DNA of 64,000 nucleotides from Epiperipatus broadwayi (GCA_028023455.1 JAQFVV010006231.1:8322036-8386035), one strand, 5' to 3'. Counted from the stretch's first letter, positions 47,649-60,600 are shown. Notes: generated by a model not told the origin, from the letters alone. Numbers and translations are program-made.

Positions 47649-50012
47649 GCCAGTCAAGGAGAGCAGTCACCAAGAAAATTTGCGTTCGTTAATTTCAATG
47701 TGTACTGAGTAAATCTAAGTCGCCTTTCTCGCCATTCGAGATGGCCTTCCCTGCAATCTGTGCCCATGGATCCTGATACTCATAGACTAGAATTATATGC
47801 CTGTTCATTAAATAATAAACTTACTACCTGCTTGAATAACTATGTGTGACAAACTAGATCTAGTCTCCGCGGGAATTGAAATCATCAAAAGAACTGCCTT
47901 GTTTTACAGAGGTAATCATTTCAAATGCTGCTAGACTCTTAAAGTTACCGTGAATAATTTTAACTTTCACCTATCTATTTCTTTAAACATTTTGTAAAGC
48001 TTTCATTTGTAAAATTTGATATTAGTTATGAATCAATTTGTAAAGTTCTTACCTTTTTGTTAATTGTACCTTGTTCTCTCTCTATATAACTTAGCTGTAA
48101 TCTCTCCTACATTAAACTTCTCCTGAATAATTATTAGTTCTTAATTTCATGTCTATGCGGCAATACTTTATTTTCATTATTATATTTTATACTTTCCGAT
48201 ACTAAATTATATGTCGATTATTTCCCCCAGAATCGCAAATGCTTACGCTATCTCTTGTAATAAAAGAAAACCTTCCTTACTTTTCAGAGGGTAATTAATC
48301 TAGTATTTTTTAAAAACAAATTTGTTATTCTTAGTATAGCGGGTGCCTGCCAGTCTGGGGAAATAAAATCAGAATTTGATAATCATTGTACAGTGTTATT
48401 TTCAAAAACTAAGTAAAAATCTATTTTCTTAGAAATGTGTTTTCTGGTTAATTAAATAATAGCGCTAACTTCTAAAATCTGCAAATAGATTTATATGATT
48501 TAAATTAATATTACTTTCTTGAAATCAATAGCCACCACCGACTTTATATATATTTAATAATATGAAAAGTATTTATTTATTAAAGCATTCAAAACCAAAG
48601 AGTTATATTATTTATACATTGTGGAAAGTTTATGTGTAGTTTGAAGTAATACATAGGGGGGGGGGAATCCTTTAGTTCTATGAGCTATATTATATTGGCC
48701 TTAAATGTAATTCTTCCATATCCAAGTAGTAATCAAATCATACCGGTACGAGGGGTTTTTATTAATAAAGATAGGCGATAATTCTTTATTCCTTAGTTAA
48801 ATATCTATATATTTATATTAATGCAAGCGTTACGTGTATACCGGCCTTTTGTTATATATATATCTTTGTGCTTCGTTCATTTTTACTTCCAATACCAAGG
48901 ACAAGGTTTGGCAAACCTCTTTGGATTTCTTCAGCGCGAGATATTATTGCATAGGGTTCGCTCTGGCAAAAGTCCAGCCTATGGCAATTCAATAAAGCGC
49001 CTTCTTCATTGTTTATGACCCGACCCTGCCGACGTTTGCAGAGAGTCGCTTTCCTTAACGGTAAATTGAAGCATCTTCTTAGATCTTAGAATAGATCGTT
49101 CCATTGCCATCATACACGTACCGCTCTCCCATATTTTGTTCTTGTTAAAAGCCTATTAATTCTCCTAAACCGTACTGTTATGATTATACTAAATGGATTG
49201 CCATTTTTTAATATATATTTCATTCACACTTTCAGATACGACACTTCTGCCATTATTATTATTTCCCAAATTAGCTTCCCACACACGTTCTTATATAGCA
49301 CATGCAAATATTAATTAAATAAAATTACCCTTATCATCCAACTTAATAAACTTACGTATTGGTATGAATGCTGTTGTTTTATTACTGGTGGATTCAAATA
49401 ACTTTAGGTACCGTAGTCTAGCGCTATTATTAAAAATCTTATGTATCCCATTCAATCGATAAATTATTGACATATAAATAGCCGCAATAGAATAAAGCCA
49501 TGAATTAATTGTTATTGATGATTAAATATGTTCATTGTATAGTATTGTAAGGGAGGTTAATGTTGTCCAAGGGAGATAAACACCCATTTTATTTACATTG
49601 TAACACCAATAACGTTTGCAATCATATATATTCCAAGTTCATTTAATAAATTTTATATCTTTCTAAATATCTAATTCATTGTTTCATTTATTGAATAGAA
49701 ATAATTTTGATGTAATATAAAAAGGTTTCACTTACTAGATGATCGAAAATCGCTAATTATAATATTCTAGACATGAACAAAGTTCGAATAAGAGTCTTTT
49801 TGTGTCACGATTTGTGATGCCGGCGGGGTAGGAATAAATTAGATCAGTATCATTGGAATTGTTGCTCATAAGTTGGTAGATCTGGAAAATAGGCAAATAG
49901 GGCAGAGTTCATGAATGTTCCTGACTTATGTATCTTGCACAGGATTGGATTCGAGGTACTTTTGCCTAGATGCTAGATCTTGTTATATGAACAGACGAAA
50001 CCGACCGGTACA
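47649..50012. other. non-coding 3' part of the 7.7-kb insertion
   Basis: No ORF of significance. It includes a G10 purine tract at about 48657-48668 that could be a polypurine tract, and an ORF of 65 codons at 48821 that is not convincing. Confidence 0.4.
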
Positions 50013-50016
50013 ATAT

Positions 50017-51334
50017 GTGTGATTTGTAAATAAATAAAATGTATGCGAAATAAAAGAAGATTATCATTAAAAACACGGCAATGGTTATTAATAAAATAAA
50101 CCAACATGTTTATCAAATGATTATCACCGGAAATATTTCGACAACACGTTGCAGATATAAATAGACTTTTTTATCGGACAGTGAGTCAGTTCACAAATTA
50201 GTTGAGTGAGTGCAGTTCACAAATTAATTGAGTGAGTGCAGTTCACAAATTAATTGAATCAGTTGAGTTAATTATACCCAGAAACAAAATGCAGTGCTGA
50301 GAAGATTTTGGGAATTCATGCCTCTCCACAGCCTAAAAAGTCCGATGAAAACAGCAAGATCTTCCCGTGAAATAATGTCAACGTAACAACTTAGAAAATC
50401 TCCGTCAGTATGTAATTGTCTCCAATAGTAATAATCGTGAATAATAAGGAAACTCATCAAGGAAATGTCCCAGCTGGCTGGAAGCATTCATACTGGAAAC
50501 ATTCATACTGGAAGAAACAACAAACAAGAAGAAAACAAAGTGTTAAATCTACATTCAAAATCCTAGGTAAAACATTTGCTTATTTTCGTTTATACTGTAA
50601 TAGCCATTGCATTTCATTAATTCGTGCGAATCCTCCAAGAGTCTAATTATATGAACTCTATATCATACATAAATGAACTATTGATGTGTGTGATTAAATT
50701 TCAAATGCTATGTAGTCCTTTATTATCATTATTATGTGTGTGCATGAGTTAATATGTGCGTGATCCATTACATCAATATTATTAGTCAAAGTAGATAAAT
50801 TCCCAGTGTTCTGTTATGAAAATATTCAAGAATATTTAAACTATTTAGAATGTTAATTTAAAATATGCGTGTGTTTTATTAGAAGTATAAAATGTTTAAA
50901 TTTAGTAAATAAATGTTAGTTAATAAATTGTCTTTAAAATTAAACTTTATTTGTCGGTCAATTCTTTTTATCAATTCTTTTAACAAATTCTTTTATCAAT
51001 TCTTTTAATCACTAATTAAGTATAATCTATTAGTGATTGCAAATAGCTGAGCTAGTCGTGGATTTAGGCATTGAGTTAGTTGCCACTGTTCAAAGTGCAT
51101 TGTCTATTCTTTTAGTATTCTTTTAGAATAAACAGCTGGCGCCCATGTTTATACACAAACAAAAAAGTGCTTTGGATTTGGTGTTGAACTCAACAGCCGA
51201 GAAGAAGATATGTCCTGGAAATGTAATGCTAGTTATATACTTTATAGCTATCGTTTGGGCATACATACTCTCTTAGTATGTTCTTCTCTGACTAAGAGAC
51301 CGGTGTTTCGAATGCACACATTCAAAAACGGTTC
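50017..51334 (+). repeat. left inverted arm, inner segment with LTR end and primer-binding-site-like sequence
   Basis: It is the inverse of 53689-55005. It contains three tandem copies of GTGCAGTTCACAAATTA-type units near 50190-50260, an AAACA end at 51130-51134 and TGGCGCC at 51137-51143, then a shared leader of about 190 bp to 51334, where identity to the right arm stops. Confidence 0.9.
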
Positions 51335-52565
51335 TTTTTGAGAGTAAAATGCGTCATTTTTGACCATTTTATCTCTGACAACATTAAATCTTAATTTATT
51401 ATTCTTTCTAAGTTTGCTTTTTGGTATCTTTTCCTTTTCCATGCTAAGGGCAATCTCCAATTATGCTTTTCTTCTTTCTATGCTGGTAACATTGCTTACA
51501 ATGTTCATCCTGGATAATGACCATGAGGACAAACTAAATTTGTGGCACAGGGATCCTTTATAAATGAAGCTTCGGCTGCCGATTCTCTTGATCGGACTTT
51601 GACTAAGAAAAGGTCGCTGCAAATGGCAGGAAATTCAACTGTCCATTTCCGACTTATGCCCTGAAAAATGATTGCCAATTCTCTTGATCGGACTTTGTTT
51701 AAGGAGCTGCAATGGCCGGAATTTTCAACTGTCCATTTCCGAATTACGCTTTGGAAAACGAAGTACAAGATATGGGGATTCTCTCCTGAAAAGTGACTTA
51801 TGACTTACTCTGGTTGTTGCCAGTGTGCTTTTTTTAAAAGAGGAATAATCTCAGCCAATCCATTGCGGGTACTAGAATTTATCCAGTCGAGAGCTTTAAA
51901 CTTAATCCTTATCTAACTTATTTCAATACTACCCTCATCCCTTTAGATTATAACCCTTATACGCTCCTAATACAACTTAGATTGACTTTCATTTATATTA
52001 TTTTTAAATTCATTACGAACATTATTTAAGTATTTAGTTTTACGATACTATTTTAAACCCATACGAACATTATCCATATTTATTTATGCTACAATATTAT
52101 TTTGAAACTATCACAGACACATATTTATTTATATTACAATATTACTTTAACCCATTACTTTAACTTATATTTTATCGTGTGTATATTCAAAAACTATTTT
52201 ATTTTAATGTGCGTGTACTCAGAAAAAAAACTGTTCTAGAAATTCCATTATCTTTTCATTTATTTAAGCCTACAACTTTACTTTTACATCATTAACTTGA
52301 CCCATTTATTTAACTTGATTTTATTGATTTTTCATTTATTTGATCTGTTTATTTATGAGCATTTCCTTAATTAATATGTGCGTGAAAAAAAACTTTTATT
52401 TTGCGAAGCCTCCATTATTATTATTTGACAAAACAATCCATCATTTTAAATAGCGAAATTCTAATTCAGGCTTTTCACCTACGTCAAAATAATTATATTA
52501 GACTCATAGTCCATTTCCGGTCCTTTTTGTTCATTTCCTTTACTATTCCGCCCGATTACTAACTC
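51335..52565. other. core of the inverted-LTR element, non-coding side
   Basis: No recognisable protein. It contains an imperfect tandem duplication of about 96 bp (51577-51768: GATTCTCTTGATCGGACTTT at 51581, with its near-copy 96 bp downstream). The 70- and 87-codon minus-strand ORFs here are not supported. Confidence 0.5.
51577..51768. repeat. imperfect tandem duplication, about 96-bp period
   Basis: ATTCTCTTGATCGGACTTTG occurs at 51582 and 51678, and TTCAACTGTCCATTTCCGA occurs in both units at the same offset. Confidence 0.85.
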
Positions 52566-53339
52566 TTATGCTATGTCCGGCGGCTCCTTTTTTCTTTCTA
52601 CAAATTCTATAATATAAACTAACTTTCCTCTCTTATTGGCTCCGCTTTTATATTTTATTGCTTTATCTCTTTCTCTTTCCATTCTGTTTTCGACTTCGTA
52701 ACTCAGAAAACCTTTATACCTAGACAAACTCCGAATTACTTCAATCTGGGAATATTTTTTTCTACGCTTCCTCTTTGTTTTAAATCTACGTCTACAGCAA
52801 ATGCGAATGTTTACTTTAACCTTTTTAAATTTTTGTAAAAACTTTTCTACACTATCTACTACCTTGAACTTATGTTTTTCTTTTATTTCTTGATCTACAT
52901 TTGTGTCTACTTTATTTATCACAACGCTATCTGATTCTAATTCAATTTCTATGTCTTTTATCACCTCAACTTCCTTTTCAACTTCCTGACTTTCTTTAAT
53001 TAAATCTAACTCTATAACTTCTTGGTACCTCTCTACCTTTACCATTATCTCACATCTTATTTCTCTTACTTCTGCTCTGAGTTCTTTAATTTCTGTTTTA
53101 ACCTAACTAATTTCTTCCTTCAATTCTGCTTTGAGTTCTAACTGACTTTGTTCAAATTTCTGACACAATTCTTGTTGACTTTGTTTAAATTCTTGACACA
53201 TTTCTTCCATCATATTCATCATCATTTTCATCATCATTCGCATCTCAGATACTTCTTCTTTCTCCTTTTCTACTAACTGGGGATTTTTAAAATATATTGG
53301 GCTTTCTTTCAGATCCATTTTCGAAATTTTCAATTTCAA
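52566..53339 (-). pseudogene. coiled-coil gag-like protein interrupted by one UAG
   Basis: Two ORFs (53339-53103 and 53045-52566) are the same frame separated by a single TAG at 53105-53103 and 19 open codons. Without it the protein is about 257 residues. The N-terminal half is heptad-rich and acidic, with Gln repeats (CQEFKQSQQELCQKFEQSQ). The middle is Glu/Lys-rich (VEKEVEVIKDIEIELESD). The C-terminal part is very basic (CCRRRFKTKRKRRKKYS), as in a nucleic-acid-binding tail. It lies just inside the right LTR-like arm and reads away from it, the position of gag. No capsid fold or zinc knuckle is recognisable. A 30-codon ORF (53412-53504) precedes it. Confidence 0.6.
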
Positions 53340-53688
53340 AGTACTAGCGCTTATGTTAAACTAAATTTAAATACAACTTATTTATTTATTTTTTCTTACT
53401 AAGATGGAAACTCATGCTAACTCCACCCTTTTAGTCCTTTTCTCTACCCGATCTAATGCTTTAACTCTGCCCATAACATCTAATTGACTCTGATTTGATA
53501 GCATAAATGTCAAAATCTCTTTTCATTTCGAAAAAAAAAAATTTCGGTCAATTCTTTTTTTTTTTTTTTAAATTAAAACACTTTTACATACATAATTTAA
53601 CTTTTTAGATTTTTATTTTCAACAAGAACAAAGTATTTAATTAACTGTCATTTATGACAAGTTCGACCCACGTTGGGTAAAGCCATTT

Positions 53689-55385
53689 GAACCGTTTTCG
53701 AATGTGTGCATTCGAAACACCGGTCTCTTAGGCAGAGAACATGCTCGGAGAGTATGTATGCCCAAACAATAGCTATAAAGTATATAACTAGCGTTACATT
53801 TCCAGGACATAGCTTCTTCTCGGCTGTTGAGTTCAACACCAAATCCAAAGCACTTTTTTGTTTGTGTATAAACATGGGCACCAGCTGTTTATTCTAAAAG
53901 AATACTAAAAGAATAGACAATGCACTTTGAACAGTGGCGACTAACTCAACGCCTAAATCCATGACTAGTTCAGCTATTTGCAATCACTAATAGATTATAC
54001 TTAATTAGTGATTAAAAGAATTGATAAAAGAATTTGTTAAAAGAATTGATAAAAAGAATTGACTGACAAATAAAGTTTAATTTTAAAGATAATTTATTAA
54101 CTAACTTTTATTTACTAAATTTAAACATTTTATACTTCTAATAAAACACACGCATATTTTAAATTAACATTCTAAATAGTTTAAATATTCTCGAATATTT
54201 TCATAACAGAACACTGGGAATTTATCTACTTTGACTAATAATATTGATATAATGGATCACGCACATATTAACTCATGCACACACATAATAATGATAATAA
54301 AGGACTACATAGCATTTGAAATTTAATCACACACATCAATAGTTCATTTATGTGTGATATAGAGTTCATATAATTAGACTCTTGGAGGATTCGCACGAAT
54401 TAATGAAATGCAATGGCTATTACAGTATAAATGAAAATAAGCAAATGTTTTACCTAGGATTTTGAACGTAGATTTAACACTTTGTTTTCTTCTTGTTTGT
54501 TGTTTCTTCCAGTATGAATGTTTTCAGTATGAATGCTTCCAGCCGGCTGGGCCGTTTCCTTGATGAGTTTCCTTATTGTTCACGATTATTACTATTGGAG
54601 ACAATTAGATACTGATGGAGATTTTCTAAGTTGTTACGTTGACATTATTTCACGGGCAGATCTTGCTGTTTTCATCGGACTTTTTAGGCTGTGGAGAGGC
54701 GTGAATTCCCAAAATCTTCTCAGCACTGCATTTTGTTTCTGGGTATAATTAACTCAACTGATTCAATTAATTTGTGAACTGCACTCATTCAATTAATTTG
54801 TGAACTGCACTCACTCAACTAATTTGTGAACTGACTCACTGTCTGATAAAAAAGTCTATTTATATCTGCAATGTGTTGTCGAAATATTTCCGGTGATAAT
54901 CATTTGATAAACATGTTGTTTTATTTTATTAATAACCATTGCCGTGTTTTTAATGATAATCTTCTTTTATTTCGCATACATTTTATTTATTTACAAATCG
55001 CACATATATACGCACATATATTTTTAATACAATTTACTATTTAGTTTTAACATTATTTTTTCTTTAATTAAACTTGAATGAAAAGAGATTTGTATGTTTT
55101 AACTTTTTAAATTATATTTTTACGAATACTAATAAAAACTCTTTACTTCCTTTTATAACCCTTAGTTTAATTTCTCAAACCAAGACTCCCCCTCCCCCCT
55201 TTTGATTAATTAATTGTAGCTTTTTATTTCAAAACTAACGCTAGAAAACTATTTGATTTTTATCTTTTTCAAAAACAAATTGAATAAACTCTTCAACATT
55301 TAATTTTATGTTTTTCTTTAACGAAAGATTATTTTAATAATATAATTTTAGATAAAATTATATGTGCCTATATCAATATAGGTAA
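53689..55385 (-). repeat. right inverted arm (LTR-like, intact)
   Basis: On the minus strand it starts TTTACCTATATTG at 55385, runs about 1.5 kb to an AAACA end (53886-53890), then TGGTGCC and a leader shared with the left arm. A 71-codon ORF on the plus strand (54533-54748) has its counterpart on the minus strand of the left arm (50272-50487), with several amino-acid differences. Both are antisense to the presumed LTR and may be chance. Confidence 0.9.
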
Positions 55386-55393
55386 AATATATA

Positions 55394-56461
55394 CACCTGG
55401 GTCTCCTTTTACGTGGACTTATTTAACACGATTTTGAAGTTATGTGATTCGTGTTTCACCGGAAGTCGATTTCTGATAATGCACTATTACTTTAAATAAT
55501 AAATTTCGTGCACTTATGTTATATTGAAAGTAATAGCACATTATTGGAATTCAACTTTCATCTTAGTAATTTCAATATTTTCAGTGCTTTATAATAGTAA
55601 GATTTTATGCAATAATGAAATTAAAATCATGATTTCCACATTTTATGTACACACACATTAAATTTTACAAGATTATAATGTAAATTTGTTCAAATATTGT
55701 GCATGTTAATTTTGCATTTTAAATCGTATTATGTTTTTGCTTTTAAAAAAGAATGTAATCAATTATTAATCATTTAGTGTCCACAAGTTTATTTTAAAAG
55801 ATGAGTAATAGCAGTGAAACGGAATTTGATTTTTAAACGGAATTGAAAATTAAAGACAAAAATAAGAATTTAATTTTTAATTGTTAGTTTTAATTAAATT
55901 TTTCCCAGCAGTGGTGAATAAATGTCTTTTTATTATCATAAGTCTAAGTTCATAAACAATTAATAAAATCATCATCTCAAAGATTAATTACTAATTATGT
56001 TGTCAACAAAAAACCATTAACACAACATGAGAGTGAACTTGGTGCTAGTTGTATTTCCTCTTGTGAGAATCTGATTTTTTATCAGTTTGCAAACGAACGT
56101 GTATTTCGGCAAATAGCGATAATAATTAAAACGTGTATAAAAAATGTAAATTACTGAACTGTAAATTATGCATAAAAATATATTATTTTGAATAAATTTA
56201 AATATTATAGTTAAAAAAAGTTTGTATTGTATCAATTTTTTTTTAATTTGAAATTTTTTATTAGTCATATTTTATTTCCTTATTTTTTTTTTGCGCGAAT
56301 TTTAAAGTAATTGTACGTTGGTGCTTTGCTTTTACGCGAATTTTGAAAAATCACAGACCGCATCCCCCCTTTTTTAATGTAAGTTACGTCTATTTTTGCA
56401 CGATTTCATTTGCGCGTGTTTTCTGAGGAATCTATCTATTGCGTAAAACGAGACCCAGGTG
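55394..56461. mobile_element. pogo/Tigger-type MITE
   Basis: The left end CACCTGGGTCTCCTTTTACG is inverted at the right end as CACCTGGGTCTCGTTTTACG (one mismatch in 20), with TA on both sides (55392-55393 and 56462-56463). TA duplication and a TCTCGTTTTA-type end recall Tigger/pogo elements (Tc1/mariner superfamily). Interior TTTTGCGCGAATTTTAAAG-like and TTTTACGCGAATTTTG motifs are also typical of that group. It is 1068 bp with no transposase ORF. It inserted 8 bp from the right edge of the inverted-LTR element. Confidence 0.8.
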
Positions 56462-56463
56462 TA

Positions 56464-57530
56464 TGTATATATAAGAATTTTTTTATAAAACTAGATATTG
56501 TAAAAATTCTGATTGTGATCATTATAAAAACAAAGGCAAATACAAAATTATGTGAAAGGGCCATATAATGCCCAAATTTTGAACTGAGAATACAAATTTA
56601 TGATGCATTGGAAGTGTGAAGAAATTTGGTGTGTGTTAATATTTTCAGGCATGCTGGAGAGCTCAGGATTGTGATGTGTTGATATGCATTGTTAGAATAT
56701 CTGAGTGTTATATTGTGAGAGTTTTGTGTTCAGATGATTATGTACCCTGTTTCAGAAATTATTTTGAAAAATTTTAAGATCCCAGATAGGATATCCTAGG
56801 TCATTATTATCTGCTGAGATCAGCATTTTTGATGAAGGAAAGTATTACATTTTAGTCAGCAGAAAAATTTCTGATTTTTTTGTGATTATTATTTTGTTTG
56901 GCTTGTATTTGTATATGAACCTTGTTTGCTACCATATACCTTTGTATGATTATTTTGTGACAGTTGGTTCTTAGTATAAAAGCATTTTAGATATTTTTAG
57001 GAGTGTACATCTGCATGTTTCAGTCATGAAGTTTGATAATGGATATGAATATCAAATAAGGTTAAATGTATTAAAGGAGAGAATAAAAGAATGATTAGTT
57101 GAATAAAAAAATAAAAATGCATTCAGAGTAGATTAAACTCTATGAGCATTTTTATTTCATTTTTGGCAAGGGAATCATAAAATTAGGGTACATGGGTTCA
57201 AGCCCTTCAATTTCCACTTCATTAAAAAGGGACATTTTATTTAATTAAAGACAAAAAGAAAGAAAATTTCAAATCATATTTTGTTTTAATTATATTTAAT
57301 TATTTATTTAAAATAGTAGACTTGCATATTGTTAAAACTCTATGTGGTTAGATATTAAAGTAAAATCATTCAGATTAAGGTTAAAAAGTAAAGTTATAAC
57401 AGTTTTTTCTTTCTAAACAAATTAAAATATATGAGTGTAAGGATTTTTTTTCTTTGATAAACATCTCTTTTGTTATCGGATAATCAGATCTGTAAGAAAA
57501 TTAATTTGGTGAATTATTTCTTTTTTTTCC
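56464..57530. other. AT-rich DNA without recognised features
   Basis: No ORF or transposon end was recognised. Confidence 0.4.
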
Positions 57531-57604
57531 CGCCGCGGCCCCCCCCCCCCCCCGCCCCCCACCCCTTTCTTGCAGGGGGGCGCGGCCCCCCCGCGCAAAC
57601 CGCG
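57531..57604. other. anomalous GC-rich homopolymer tract
   Basis: About 70 bases are almost entirely C and G, including C14 and G6 runs and GCGCGGCCCCCCCGCGC, in a region that is otherwise about 75% AT. The flanks are T and A runs. It looks more like low-quality consensus over a difficult repeat than a CpG island. Confidence 0.7.
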
Positions 57605-60600
57605 AAGAATTTTTTTTTGTAGATTAAAAAATCAGAATAATTAAAAACAAAATAGATAAGATGAAAAAAAAACAAATTCAAAGCAAAACTTTTGTTAGTT
57701 TGTCTGCCTAGGTCTGTGACATAATAAAAAAAATTTGGGGTTTATAAAATGAGTTTTCTTTCATTGTTTTCTTTTTTTGGCCTGCATTTGACCTAGAATG
57801 AAGAAATCTAACTGATAAAAAGAAAAATGTAATCTTTTCTACTATGTCTGTTTAAATCCATTGTTCATAATTGTGAGTGAACAGTGGCTAAAATTCCAAC
57901 AGAGAAATGAAAAATAACAATGTCTATAGAGAAATGAAGATTATGAATGAATAAATACCTCACCTGATGACTGCATTAATCATCAGAGATGATGTATCTG
58001 CTTCCAGAACATCTTTGCCTGATAAAAATTTTACTTAAATAGTCTATTGTAGAGAAGAGGGAGAGAGAAGAATGGAATACCTGTAAAGAAAAAGTGAACT
58101 CTCATAGCCAATGCTTTTCAAGAGGCCAGAGTGACAAAAAGTACATTACTATTTCACATATGTATATACTAAATAACCTGAAATAAGAAATCTATCAACC
58201 AAGAAAATGGTTATCCCCATTTAGAGAAATCAGTCATCAGCTATTAAACCATAGAAGCACTAATTGTGACCTTTAGGAAAATAAACCTGAAAAATATTAC
58301 ACACAGCAGAGAATCAAGAGATAGTACATACATGAAACTATAAACTTTAATAACCTCTAAAATCAGAAGTGAGAGTATAATATTTTGTTTAGTGATATTT
58401 TTTGTTATTTCTTATATTCATGAATGTTTTAATTAATTGTGTACTTATTTGAGATTTTTTTTATATCTTTGTGTATATCCTTTCTTAAATTTTAATATTA
58501 TTATATCTGTAAAGGAAAATGTGCTTTATTTTTAGAAATTAAGGGATATTTTTAAATGCATGTTACTTTTAGAAGTTAGAGAATGATATTTTCAAATGCT
58601 AGTTGCTTCTAGAAGTTAGATGATGATATTTGGAAAAAAAAAAATCCTTCTGTAATTTATTTTTTTTAGTATTATTACATTGTTAATTTTTATTAAAATA
58701 TTTATCTATTTATACCTGGAAGCATTGTAAAGTAATTATAAATTCCTATAAATGTATGTGTGTCTGTAATTTATATATAAAAATAATTATCATAACAGAA
58801 ATTAACAGATAGTCATTATGGAAAATATTAATCTAAGGAAAAGTAATAATAATAATGAAGGTTAATTTATCATGTGGTATGAAATGCCATGGTATTTAAA
58901 GTGTCTGGCATTTATTAATGTTAAATATTTCATCATAATATGATCTATTGGCCAACTGTACAGAATTTCAGTAAAATATATTAAATTCTTATTAAAATAA
59001 TACATGGTGGTAAAAGTGATAATCTGTATGATACATGTGATCATATAACTGGGATAGTATACAAATAAGACTTTATAACACACTTTAGTGTAACGGGCAC
59101 AAATGCTGTTACATTATTCTAATAAATAAAATTAGAAATTAAAAATAAAAAGTTTGTAAATAAAAATTTGTTTTTAAGAATTAAAAATTGAAACTTAAAA
59201 GTCATCTAAACTTGTATATATATATATAAAATTGCACAGATGGAAAACTATTGGAACTATTTAAAAAAGAGGAAAAAGAAGAGAAAAAGTAAGGAAAAAT
59301 AAATATTTAAGAAAAGTACTTAAAAGTAAATCAAAGTAAAAAAATTTAAGAATGAAAGATAAGATTTCTTTTAAAAATGTACAAAATTTAATTACTTCTA
59401 TTGTGTAAAAGGCTAAAAATGGAAATGATTATTTTTAATTAGTCTAGCCCTTGGGCATCTCAAAATTTATGATTAAAGGTCAGATAGGAGATTAAAAACA
59501 ATAAAAACAAAATAACCAATAAATTCCCTCAGAAAATGAACCATAGTGAAAGAATCATCATCATGATGTCATGTTCATGTTAATCTGGATATTTGATATA
59601 AAAATGAAAATATTGGAAATAAAGTTCAGTTCCAGGAGAGTTGGAGGAGAGGGATTGAAAAGACACATTTTCAATCTCTTAAGTTTTTCCAAAAAAAAAG
59701 AGGTATTGTGTTCCTATATTGCAGACCCCAGGACAGCAGGGTCCTGCAATAAAATCTCAGAAAGAGCTATATCAGCTAGAGTAAAGGACTTCCGTATAAA
59801 TACCAATAGAATGGCTAACAGCACATTGATCTTCCCCAGGACATCATGGGAATTAGAAACAACACGGGATCCAAATCACAAGCAACTATAAAGTACGGAC
59901 TTTTAAACCGTAAGAATTCTATATAACTCATGGACTTTAGATATAAAACTTTTTCCAGTATTTAAATAAAAATATGAATTCCTATCTGACCAAACTAAAT
60001 CATTTATTAATAATTATTTTTATTATATGTATTTTTAAATCATTTCCATTAATTTATTTTTTTGGTTGTTGTCTTTTTGAGTGTTTATTATGATTTTTTT
60101 TATTAAGCTAAAACTTTTAAATTGTGTTAAATTTAAGTTGGGTGTGGATGGCTACATAGATTTGTAAAGTTATATTAGTTTAAGGGAGGTTAATCTCAGG
60201 TTATTTGTTTTGCAGTTAAATTGGGTTAATGGGTTGAATGTATTGGTGTAATTAGTAAATGTAGTATAAAGATCTGCTACATGCAGGATCACATTATACA
60301 CTGCACTTGGGAAAAATAAACCCATTTCTTATTGACCATCAGAGGCAGACAGTATTCCCTGCTCCTTGGATCATCTCTTTAGCCTATGGAATAGAATGAT
60401 AAGTCAGCAAAAGGGACTGCAATCCGTTTCTATGGAGTTTGTTTTTCTTATTCTTCTTCTCACCAGACAGACGTAGCATTTCTGTACTGGACAAGGGATA
60501 TTTATTCTAGATAATCATGCTGTTCAGATGTACATTCCTGATAGTACGGTATTCAGCTGTCATATTCATGTTGCATTGAATACATTGTTATATCAGATGG

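Larger units (their letters stand above)
42307..50012 (+). mobile_element. 7.7-kb insertion with gag-like ORF and no recognised pol
   Basis: Its limits are exact because the uninterrupted sequence exists in the right arm: GTGCGTATATAT continues straight into GTGCGATTTG there. Here the same point carries TGTAACAATCCGG... to ...ACCGGTACA, flanked by the 4-bp duplication ATAT. TG...CA ends and a 4-bp duplication are typical of Ty3/gypsy LTR elements. I could not find matching direct LTRs by eye. The only sizeable ORF is gag-like. CATCTAGGCA occurs about 50 bp from each end in inverted orientation, which hints at subterminal inverted repeats. It could be a gag-only LTR element with unrecognised LTRs, or another class. 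Confidence 0.75.
41925..55385. mobile_element. composite element with inverted LTR-like arms
   Basis: Two arms of about 1.7 kb are inverted copies of one another at high identity. The left arm is 41925-42306 plus 50017-51334; the right arm is 53689-55385. Each arm's outer 1.5 kb resembles an LTR, because an AAACA end is followed two bases later by TGGCGCC (left, 51137) or TGGTGCC (right), the usual primer-binding-site start. These LTR ends face each other, not in the same direction as in a normal LTR element. The core (51335-53688) contains one coiled-coil ORF on the minus strand. Flanks have ATATAT on both sides, but the AT context makes this weak. A 7.7-kb insertion splits the left arm. Confidence 0.8.

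Noticed and set aside
47266-47657. Three minus-strand ORFs opposite the gag-like gene
   Set aside because: They are shadows of the plus-strand coding sequence.
50272-54748. Paired 71-codon ORFs in the two inverted arms (50272-50487 and 54533-54748)
   Set aside because: They are antisense to the presumed LTR, and their similarity follows from arm identity. There is no family match.
59571-59891. 106-codon ORF
   Set aside because: It has no recognisable domain and no conserved context, and may be a transposon relic; kept only as a note.
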